DNA of 5,916 bases from contig URNI01000113.1 in NCBI GenBank assembly GCA_900549135.1, forward strand, positions 1 through 5,916, read 5' to 3'. Positions 1-4,440 of this stretch are shown one piece after another. The position numbers and the translations under genes were made by a program. Within the stretch, counting starts at the first letter, position 1. Each line of letters opens with the position of its first letter. The stretch comes from an uncultured Collinsella sp. Lineage in GTDB: Bacteria; Actinomycetota; Coriobacteriia; Coriobacteriales; Coriobacteriaceae. Below the pieces are notes generated by a model. The model had not been told where the DNA came from. It worked only from the letters and a program-made list of their open reading frames with translations, and made no database searches.

Positions 1-20
1 TGGCTGACGGTGAACTTCAT
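1..20 (-). CDS. dnaN: DNA polymerase III beta subunit (sliding clamp), N-terminal start only
   Basis: Only the first six codons are inside the window. The minus strand reads ATG at 20-18 followed by codons for MKFTVS, which is the common N-terminus of DnaN. The gene lies directly downstream of dnaA on the same strand, its near-universal position. DnaN is the ring-shaped clamp that tethers DNA polymerase III to the template and recruits other replication and repair proteins. The rest runs off the left edge, so no domain can be checked. The start is supported by a ribosome-binding site AGAAAGG nine bases upstream. The identification rests on six residues plus synteny. Confidence 0.85.
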
Positions 21-67
21 CTTTTAATACCTTTCTATAGATATAAATATCTTAATAATAGTAATAG
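21..67 (+). other. Candidate oriC unwinding element with DnaA-trio triplets
   Basis: This 47-base stretch is about 83% A+T (8 G/C by count), against a GC-rich surrounding. At 53-67 the plus strand reads TAA TAA TAG TAA TAG, five consecutive triplets fitting the DnaA-trio pattern 5'-TA(A/G)-3' (3'-(G/A)AT-5') described for the Bacillus subtilis origin. There the trios lie between the dnaA-proximal DnaA boxes and dnaN and guide DnaA onto the strand to be melted. The orientation relative to dnaA and dnaN is the same here. A small inverted repeat, AGATAT-AA-ATATCT, occupies 39-52. The function is inferred from position and motif; duplex opening cannot be shown from sequence alone. Confidence 0.6.
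30..36 (-). promoter_or_regulatory. Ribosome-binding site of dnaN
   Basis: The minus strand reads AGAAAGG here, followed by a nine-base A/T-rich spacer and the ATG of dnaN at 20-18. It sits inside the AT-rich candidate unwinding segment, so translation initiation of dnaN and origin opening would share the same DNA. Confidence 0.7.
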
Positions 68-79
68 CACTGATGAAAC

Positions 80-245
80 TGTTGATTACTCCCAAAGACG
101 CAGGTCAGACCCAGAAAGAGAATCGACAGCAGCCTGTGTGCAACAGGGGTGGTTTTCCACGTTCAAAACCTGCGCAAAACTTTTCATCACCGCGGGTTGG
201 GTTTTAGACACCTTATGCCCGTGGTTTCGACAAGTTTTCAACAGG
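80..245. promoter_or_regulatory. dnaA-dnaN intergenic DnaA-box cluster (dnaN-side half of oriC)
   Basis: Several 9-mers resembling a DnaA box (textbook TTATCCACA) are present. TTTTCAACA lies at 235-243 on the plus strand, within the 13-mer AGTTTTCAACAGG (233-245) that recurs exactly twice beyond the GHKL gene. TTTTCCACG is at 153-161 (plus), TTTTCATCA at 181-189 (plus), GTTTCGACA at 224-232 (plus), and TAATCAACA on the minus strand at 88-80, close to the DnaA-trios. The pair at 224 and 235 is head to tail with an 11-base start-to-start distance, about one helical turn. No terminator-like hairpin with a T-run is visible, so dnaA transcription probably continues into dnaN. The box calls depend on accepting a lineage-specific consensus. 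Confidence 0.6.
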
Positions 246-258
246 TGTCTCTATTTCC

Positions 259-1983
259 CTACGAGCGCAGTGTAATTTTATCGCGCAGCGACTTGAGGTC
301 TTCGGTGACGGTGCGGTCTTCCTGGATCATCTTCTGGACCTTTTTGTAGCTCGTGCTGACGGTCGAGTGGTTGCGGTTGCCAAATTCGGCGCCCACCGCC
401 GTGGTCGTCATCTCGCACATCTCGATGGCCAGGTAGATAGCGATATGGCGTGCTTTGGCGATATTGGCGTTGCGACGCGGGCCGATGAGCTCCTCGTGCG
501 TTACGCCGTACTGCTCTTCGATGACGGACTGAACCGTCTGGACGTTGATCTTTTTGGCCGATGTGTCGAAGTACTGGCTGGCGATGGCGTCGATATCGTC
601 AAAGGTGAGCTCCCCGCCCTCGCGCTCGCGGTCGCCCGCCTCGCCGGCGCAGCGCTCGCAAAAGCTCTCGAGTTCGCGGATGTTGGTGCCCGAGACCTCG
701 GCCATGTGTTTAAAGTGCTCGTCGGTCAGGTGCCCGCCGTCGCCCCCATAGGCCGCCAGCAGTGAGTCGTCGCCCGCCTCGGGAGCGGCGACGATGGTGT
801 TCTCGTAATAGCGCTGCAAGATCTTGTATTTCATCTCGTAGCTGGGCTCTGCCACCAAGCAGAGCATACCGGCGTTAAAGCGGCTGGTCAGGCGTTCGTC
901 CATGCTCAGGTCTTTGGGTGCGCGGTCGGCTGCGATGACGACTTTTTTGTTATTGCGGATAAACTCGTCCATGAGCTGGAAAAAGTAGTCCACGCTCGCG
1001 CGCTTGCCGATGATGTTTTGGATGTCATCGATGATGAGCACGTCCACACCGTGGTACGCCTGCATGATGGGGGCGTTGCTCTTCTTTTGGCGGTCGAACT
1101 CGGTCATCAGGTCGTCCAGATATGCCTGGGAGTTGGCATACTTGACCTTGATCTCGGGCGACTTCTCGGCGAGCTCGTTTTTGATGGCAAGCAGCAGGTG
1201 CGTCTTGCCCAGGCCCGATTTGCCGTAGATGAACAGTGATGTGCATGTGCCGCGCTCGTCCGCGAGGGCGGCAAACTTGAGCGCCGAGCGATAGGCATGG
1301 CTGTTCTCGGGGCCGTAGACAAAGTTCTCAAAGGTAAATTTTGAGTTCGCGGCGAGCGGGGCTCCATCCGTATTCTGCTCGGCCGGCACGGTTGGTGCTG
1401 GCATGGGTGAAGCGGGGGTCGCAGCTTGCGTGGATTTGGTCGGCGCTCCGCCCTTCATCTGGTTCATCATGCGACGAAAATCGTCGGCCGAGAGCGTGTT
1501 CTTGATTGCAATGCCCGAATCCGCGCCCGCCGCTGCGTCGTGAGCGATGGGCATGTGCGTGACGGGTGCGCTCGTTGACGTCGCCGCCGCGGTCGGCAAC
1601 GGTGCCATGGTTTCACGGGAAACATCGCTGTGCTGGTGCTCGATTGTCGGCACGTCGTCTGCGGAGGCCGGCACCGACGGGGAAGCGGCGGGAGCCGTGG
1701 CGGGCGCCGTCGCGGCAGTGGATTCCGTCGCGGCGCCTTGCGGTGCCACGATGTCGAGCGCAATCGGTGCAAAGGCGATTTCTTCCAGATAAGCCTCAAT
1801 AGTCGGCTGATGCTTTTTGAGCTGCGCGATGGCAAAGCGCGAGGGGGCCTCGATCGTGAGCGTATCTTCGGTCAGGCTTATGGCGCGCGATTGCCCCAGC
1901 ATGTTGATGAGGCGTGCATCTTGGCCGTCGCGCTGGCAAAAGGCGATGGCATCCCCCAGGATGATGCTTGCTTCCTCGTCCAC
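259..1983 (-). CDS. dnaA: Chromosomal replication initiator protein DnaA
   Basis: DnaA binds DnaA boxes at oriC, forms an ATP-dependent filament, melts the duplex and helps load the replicative helicase. Domain I (about residues 1-80) is recognisable but divergent. Domain II is a long Ala/Pro/Thr-rich linker (about 81-212). Domain III is AAA+, with Walker A GKSGLGKT at 254-261, Walker B VLIIDD at 315-320, sensor I AADR at 351-354, the box VII arginine in SRF at 368 and a sensor II-like Arg at 436. It carries an extra segment of about 20 residues near 398-421. Domain IV (about 481-574) holds the helix-turn-helix with signature GNRNHSTV at 535-542. The usual Asp of GxRDH is Asn538, and the whole protein contains no Trp. 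The start is GTG with GGGAG five bases upstream. The gene begins 15 bases after the GHKL gene stop, suggesting one operon. A parS-like site lies in domain II. At 574 residues it is longer than the usual 450 or so because of the linker. Confidence 0.97.
   Translation of the reverse strand: MDEEASIILGDAIAFCQRDGQDARLINMLGQSRAISLTEDTLTIEAPSRFAIAQLKKHQPTIEAYLEEIAFAPIALDIVAPQGAATESTAATAPATAPAASPSVPASADDVPTIEHQHSDVSRETMAPLPTAAATSTSAPVTHMPIAHDAAAGADSGIAIKNTLSADDFRRMMNQMKGGAPTKSTQAATPASPMPAPTVPAEQNTDGAPLAANSKFTFENFVYGPENSHAYRSALKFAALADERGTCTSLFIYGKSGLGKTHLLLAIKNELAEKSPEIKVKYANSQAYLDDLMTEFDRQKKSNAPIMQAYHGVDVLIIDDIQNIIGKRASVDYFFQLMDEFIRNNKKVVIAADRAPKDLSMDERLTSRFNAGMLCLVAEPSYEMKYKILQRYYENTIVAAPEAGDDSLLAAYGGDGGHLTDEHFKHMAEVSGTNIRELESFCERCAGEAGDREREGGELTFDDIDAIASQYFDTSAKKINVQTVQSVIEEQYGVTHEELIGPRRNANIAKARHIAIYLAIEMCEMTTTAVGAEFGNRNHSTVSTSYKKVQKMIQEDRTVTEDLKSLRDKITLRS
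1609..1624 (-). promoter_or_regulatory. parS-like ParB-binding site inside dnaA
   Basis: The minus strand reads TGTTTCCCGTGAAACC. This matches the widely conserved parS 16-mer TGTTTCACGTGAAACA at 14 of 16 positions. It encodes VSRET (DnaA residues 121-125), the peptide a canonical parS gives in this frame, and both mismatches fall at codon third positions without changing the amino acid (TCA to TCC, ACA to ACC). parS sites cluster near oriC and nucleate ParB/Spo0J for chromosome segregation, so the location fits. The centre is no longer a perfect palindrome, so it may be a weak site or a decayed one. Confidence 0.45.
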
Positions 1984-1986
1984 TGT

Positions 1987-1993
1987 CTCTCCC
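1987..1993 (-). promoter_or_regulatory. Ribosome-binding site deciding the GTG start of dnaA
   Basis: The minus strand reads GGGAGAG in the 15-base gap between the TAA of the upstream gene (2001-1999) and the GTG at 1983-1981. GGGAG ends five bases before the GTG. This supports GTG as the dnaA start and suggests coupling to translation of the upstream gene. Confidence 0.6.
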
Positions 1994-1998
1994 GTTCT

Positions 1999-3351
1999 TT
2001 AGCTCTGAGCTCGCACGCGAGCGGCGCCGAGTTCGGTCAGATGGTATTTCTGGCCATGCTTGATGACCAAGCCAGCCTGCGCCAAGTCATTGAGCGTGCG
2101 TGACCAAGTGGGGGCCGAGTTTCCAAACGCCCTCGCCAGATCGGTTGCACCGCACGCTTGATTTTGCGCCAAATAGCCCAGTGCGGCGTTGCCGCGATCG
2201 CTTACGAACACGTCCGGTTGTGGCTGCGCATACTGATTTGCTGCATTAGGATACATCATTTGAGCTGCTGGTTGTTGAGAACTCTGCATCGGCGGCATTT
2301 GCTGTTGAAAACTTTGAGGCCACTGTTGGTAAGGCTGCGGAGGCATCTGCTGGGCCCAGGGGTTGTACTGCTGCTGCGGCATCTGCTGGTACGGCTGCTG
2401 ATATCCCTGCTGGTACTGCTGCGGGAACTGCTGGCCGTACCCCAGCGGCGGCATCTGCTGATATGGATATCCCTGTTGGTACGGCTGATAGCCCATTTGC
2501 TGGCCACCCGGTGCGCCCGTCGCCTGCTGCATTGCTGCTGCATCCTGATCCGCCAGCGGCACGGCCTCTGGCATGTTTGGCGGCATCGACATCGATGTCG
2601 CCTGGGGCTCTTGTGTGGGAAGCATTCCGGGCTGCTGCATCTGCCTCACGGGGGGCTGCATCTGCTGCGTTGCCATGGGCTGCTGCGCAAAAGCTCCCGG
2701 CAGGGGATATGTGGGCTGCTCCGTCTCGGGGCGCACGGCGGCCCCTCGCCCTCCGGCACGCTCAATTTCCTGCACGCGCTTGGGGTTCAGACTTACCGTG
2801 ACCACGGTCCCGTTGCCCATGTTGTCCTCGATGGATACGGCGCCGCCGGCGTTTTCCAAGTACTCCTGAACCATTGGAAACCCTGCTCCGGTTCCGCGGA
2901 TGTATCGCTTCATGTTGCTGTTTGCGCTGGTAACGCCAAAGTCGAAGGCGCGCTCCTTGTCGTCAATTCCTGGTCCCTGATCTGCGAATCGGATAGTGTC
3001 GCCGCCGTCCAGGATCGAGATGATGGGCTCTGCAAAGTGAGCGTGGATAAAGTTTTCGACAATCTCGCGGATAACCATGAGCGAGATGTGCCCGCCCTGC
3101 TCTTTCATGCACTGGTAGACGGTGTTGGTTGTCTCTTCCAGATAGGTGCGCACGTCCTTCGGTTCGATGACGATGACGCGCGGCGTCGACAGCATGTCGT
3201 CATAGACTGCGATGCGTGCGGCATACATGGCACCCTGCGCTTTCGCAGCGGTTTGCTCTTCCTCGCCACGCTTTTCGCGCACGCCGGTGATGTGCTCGTT
3301 GTCGGGTGCCGGGTCTCCGGAATCGACCATGGTGTAAAAGTCGTCAGACAT
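1999..3351 (-). CDS. GHKL ATPase with Gln/Pro-rich linker and C-terminal winged-helix-like domain, upstream of dnaA
   Basis: I do not recognise a named family for the whole protein. Residues about 55-190 form a complete GHKL/HATPase_c domain: N-box E96-x3-N100, G1 DQGPGI at 124-129, G2 GTGAGF at 153-158, and a final GTVVTVSL strand at 181-188. No histidine phospho-acceptor helix is visible, so it resembles stand-alone ATPases of the SpoIIAB type more than a full sensor kinase. Residues about 208-380 are low complexity, dominated by Gln, Pro, Met and Tyr with many YQQ units. Residues about 385-446 look like a winged helix-turn-helix of MarR/ArsR style (ATDLARAF, then SRTLNDLAQAGLV, then a KYHLTELG wing). 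No membrane segment or signal peptide is seen, so it is cytosolic. The ATG at 3351 is the first possible in frame, since TGA lies six codons upstream, but its ribosome-binding site is weak; Met8 (ATG 3330-3328) is an alternative. The gene sits between a DnaA-box cluster and dnaA, probably in one operon with dnaA. A regulatory or origin-binding role is inferred only. Confidence 0.85.
   Translation of the reverse strand: MSDDFYTMVDSGDPAPDNEHITGVREKRGEEEQTAAKAQGAMYAARIAVYDDMLSTPRVIVIEPKDVRTYLEETTNTVYQCMKEQGGHISLMVIREIVENFIHAHFAEPIISILDGGDTIRFADQGPGIDDKERAFDFGVTSANSNMKRYIRGTGAGFPMVQEYLENAGGAVSIEDNMGNGTVVTVSLNPKRVQEIERAGGRGAAVRPETEQPTYPLPGAFAQQPMATQQMQPPVRQMQQPGMLPTQEPQATSMSMPPNMPEAVPLADQDAAAMQQATGAPGGQQMGYQPYQQGYPYQQMPPLGYGQQFPQQYQQGYQQPYQQMPQQQYNPWAQQMPPQPYQQWPQSFQQQMPPMQSSQQPAAQMMYPNAANQYAQPQPDVFVSDRGNAALGYLAQNQACGATDLARAFGNSAPTWSRTLNDLAQAGLVIKHGQKYHLTELGAARVRAQS
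2212..2730 (-). repeat. CAG-rich low-complexity coding segment (Gln/Pro/Tyr/Met linker)
   Basis: This part of the GHKL gene encodes residues about 208-380. On the plus strand it shows recurrent CTGCTG, CTGCTGGTA and GGCATCTGCTG units, which are CAG-rich on the coding strand. The densest portion is about 2272-2508, with irregular repeats of YQQ, QQMPP and QQGYP-like units. The repetition is imperfect, not a clean tandem array, but it is the kind of tract that changes length by slippage. The composition resembles disordered, prion-like segments. Confidence 0.8.
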
Positions 3352-3384
3352 GCCGCTCGCAATCTTTCAAAAGGTTTCGAACAA

Positions 3385-3413
3385 ATAGTAGCTCACCGTG
3401 CAATGTTTCTCAT
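3385..3413 (-). promoter_or_regulatory. Weak candidate promoter for the GHKL-dnaA operon
   Basis: On the minus strand, ATGAGA (3413-3408) and TACTAT (3390-3385) are separated by 17 bases and each match four of six sigma70 consensus positions. The -10 lies 33 bases before the ATG at 3351. The -35 abuts the DnaA-box array starting at 3414, so DnaA binding could repress or modulate it. The match is poor and other positions are possible. Confidence 0.25.
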
Positions 3414-3499
3414 CTTTCGACAACTTTTCAAAACCTGTTGAAAACTTTGGAAAACGGGCGAAAAGTTCTCAACATTGCCAACATGACCTGTTGAAAACT
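3414..3499. promoter_or_regulatory. Phased DnaA-box array between the GHKL gene and rpmH
   Basis: Box-like 9-mers begin at 3414 (CTTTCGACA, plus), 3425 (TTTTCAAAA, plus), 3436 (TTTTCAACA, minus, 3444-3436) and 3446 (TTTTCCAAA, minus, 3454-3446), so starts are 10 to 11 bases apart. Further boxes are TTCTCAACA at 3466-3474 (plus) and TTTTCAACA on the minus strand at 3497-3489. The two exact minus-strand boxes lie inside copies of CCTGTTGAAAACT (3434-3446 and 3487-3499), the reverse complement of the 13-mer at 233-245. TTTTCAA (3425-3431) and TTGAAAA (3438-3444) form a 7-base inverted repeat. By position this matches the dnaA-upstream box clusters of classical Gram-positive origins. The sites could instead serve another factor. 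Confidence 0.6.
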
Positions 3500-3594
3500 C
3501 GATGAAATATCATGAAAAGTTGCCATGCGGCGCAAATTTCAGTTGGGCTTATGGGGGAACCGTGTGAACTACGCAACCTTTTACCTTTGATTTC

Positions 3595-3624
3595 TTGACA
3601 TTCGAACGTTGATTTCCCTACAAT
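3595..3624 (+). promoter_or_regulatory. Sigma70-type promoter of the rpmH operon
   Basis: A perfect -35 TTGACA (3595-3600) and a -10 TACAAT (3619-3624, five of six consensus) are separated by 18 bases. Transcription would start near 3631, leaving a leader of about 65 bases before rpmH. It is the best promoter in the window and suits a highly expressed ribosomal protein gene. The DnaA-box array lies about 100 bases upstream. Confidence 0.8.
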
Positions 3625-3650
3625 CTTCAAGCTCACGTGTCTATATCTGC

Positions 3651-3668
3651 GTCCGCGCTCCCGCGGAC
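3651..3668 (+). promoter_or_regulatory. Hairpin in the rpmH 5' leader
   Basis: GTCCGCG (3651-3657) and CGCGGAC (3662-3668) form a perfect 7-base GC-rich stem with loop CTCC. No T-run follows, so it is not an intrinsic terminator. It lies between the predicted transcription start and the ribosome-binding site AGGAGG at 3683-3688, and the loop is complementary to GGAG. It may protect the transcript 5' end or affect ribosome access; neither can be decided from sequence. Confidence 0.55.
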
Positions 3669-3696
3669 ACTCGAAATGCAGCAGGAGGAACTTAAG

Positions 3697-3831
3697 ATGA
3701 AGCGTACGTATCAGCCTAATAAGCGTAAGCGTGCCAAGACCCATGGCTTCCGTGCCCGTATGGCTACCAAGGGTGGTCGTGCCGTGCTCGCCCGTCGCCG
3801 CGCCAAGGGCCGCAAGCGTCTCACTGTCTAG
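3697..3831 (+). CDS. rpmH: 50S ribosomal protein L34
   Basis: L34 is a tiny, very basic protein of the large ribosomal subunit. The 44-residue product starts MKRTYQPNKRKRAKTHGFR and continues with ARMATKGGRAVLARRRAKGRKRL, the invariant L34 pattern, at normal family length. The ATG at 3697 is preceded by a strong ribosome-binding site AGGAGG (3683-3688) with eight bases of spacing. An in-frame ATG at 3637 would add 20 residues foreign to L34 and is rejected. It is the first gene of the rightward block, driven by the promoter at 3595-3624, and precedes rnpA by 20 bases. Confidence 0.98.
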   Translation: MKRTYQPNKRKRAKTHGFRARMATKGGRAVLARRRAKGRKRLTV

Positions 3832-3851
3832 CAGCGATACACACATCTCGC

Positions 3852-4190
3852 ATGAAGACTATTAAGTCTCGGCAAGATTTCGAGCATGTGTTCAGTCAGG
3901 GGCGTCGTTTCAATCACCCTCTGATTCGAATGACCATATGTGAATCGGTTGGCGAAGGCGACTCCGGAAGGGTCGCCTTCGTTGGTGCTAAACGGCTCGG
4001 TTGTGCAGTCGTGCGCAACCGTTCTAAGCGTGTGATGCGCGAGGCCGCTCGCAGCTGCGGATTTCCCGTTGCGGGTTATGACATCATCTTGTTCGCGACT
4101 CCCAAGACGAGGATCTCCTCGCCGCAGGAGATGGACAAGGCATTGCGTTCGCTTATGAAACGCGCCGGCGTTGCCGGGGAGGAGCGATGA
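3852..4190 (+). CDS. rnpA: Ribonuclease P protein component
   Basis: RnpA is the basic protein partner of the RNase P RNA, which removes 5' leaders from precursor tRNAs. The 112-residue product has the family signature KRLGCAVVRNRSKRVMREA at about residues 47-65, with the RNR core at Arg55-Asn56-Arg57, and an N-terminal MKTIKSRQDFEHVFSQG that fits the family start. Length is normal. No clear ribosome-binding site precedes the ATG, so translation may depend on ribosomes finishing rpmH 20 bases upstream. The 3' end overlaps yidD by four bases and carries that gene's ribosome-binding site, indicating tight operon coupling. Confidence 0.96.
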   Translation: MKTIKSRQDFEHVFSQGRRFNHPLIRMTICESVGEGDSGRVAFVGAKRLGCAVVRNRSKRVMREAARSCGFPVAGYDIILFATPKTRISSPQEMDKALRSLMKRAGVAGEER

Positions 4191-4411
4191 GCAATCACGT
4201 TTTGCGACGTGTTGCCATCGCTCCTATTCGCATATATCAACAGGTTATTTCGCCCTTATTACCTGACGCCTGCATTTATTACCCAACGTGCTCGCAATAT
4301 GCCGTTCAGGCGATTGAGAAGTACGGTGTTTTGAGAGGCTGCTGGCTTGCCGTGAGGCGCATCGCTCGCTGCAATCCCCTGCACGTCGGCGGTTATGACC
4401 CTGTGCCCTAG
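4187..4411 (+). CDS. yidD: Membrane protein insertion efficiency factor YidD
   Basis: YidD is a small membrane-associated protein that aids YidC-dependent insertion of membrane proteins. The 74-residue product shows the family pattern: IRIYQQVISPLLP at 14-26, YYPTCSQYA at 31-39, then RCNP at 61-64 and GGYDPVP at the C-terminus (68-74). The conserved cysteines are Cys29, Cys35 and Cys62. The start ATGA overlaps the rnpA stop. GGGGAGGAG at 4176-4184, inside rnpA, supplies a strong but close ribosome-binding site. The position between rnpA and yidC is the conserved one. Confidence 0.96.
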   Translation: MSNHVLRRVAIAPIRIYQQVISPLLPDACIYYPTCSQYAVQAIEKYGVLRGCWLAVRRIARCNPLHVGGYDPVP

Positions 4412-4440
4412 CGGGCACTCGCTATCGGAGGAAAACTTAC

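Larger units (their letters stand above)
3352..3696. other. Divergent intergenic region, rpmH-side half of oriC
   Basis: This 345-base gap separates the leftward GHKL-dnaA-dnaN genes from the rightward rpmH block. Its left part (3414-3499) holds the DnaA-box array. The middle, about 3520-3590, shows no motif I can support. The right part holds the rpmH promoter (3595-3624), a leader hairpin (3651-3668) and the rpmH ribosome-binding site (3683-3688). I see no convincing gene in it on either strand. Confidence 0.75.

Noticed and set aside
21..258. Intrinsic terminator between dnaA and dnaN
   Set aside because: The only sizeable inverted repeat (206-250) has a 29-base loop and no following T-run in the dnaA direction, so cotranscription with dnaN is more likely.
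367..765. Plus-strand frames opposite dnaA, including one at 1630-2103
   Set aside because: They lie antisense to conserved DnaA domains, have Ala/Arg/Val mirror composition and no ribosome-binding sites.
2272..2508. Repeat-rich segment as a CRISPR array or minisatellite
   Set aside because: The repeats are short, irregular and in frame with an intact coding sequence, with no uniform spacer structure.
2158..3441. 427-codon open frame on the plus strand
   Set aside because: It is antisense to the GHKL gene, has a Leu/Arg/His-rich composition typical of a mirror frame of Gln-rich coding, and shows no domain or ribosome-binding site. The minus-strand frame has clear GHKL motifs.
3631..3640. 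CACGTG in the rpmH leader as a second parS
   Set aside because: Only the central bases match; the flanks do not resemble the TGTTT/AAACA arms.
3637..3696. Earlier ATG for rpmH at 3637
   Set aside because: It would add 20 residues unknown in L34 across the leader hairpin. The AGGAGG site clearly serves the ATG at 3697.
3469..3846. 125-codon minus-strand frame across the rpmH region
   Set aside because: It would cover the rpmH gene, its promoter and part of the DnaA-box array. It has no family resemblance.
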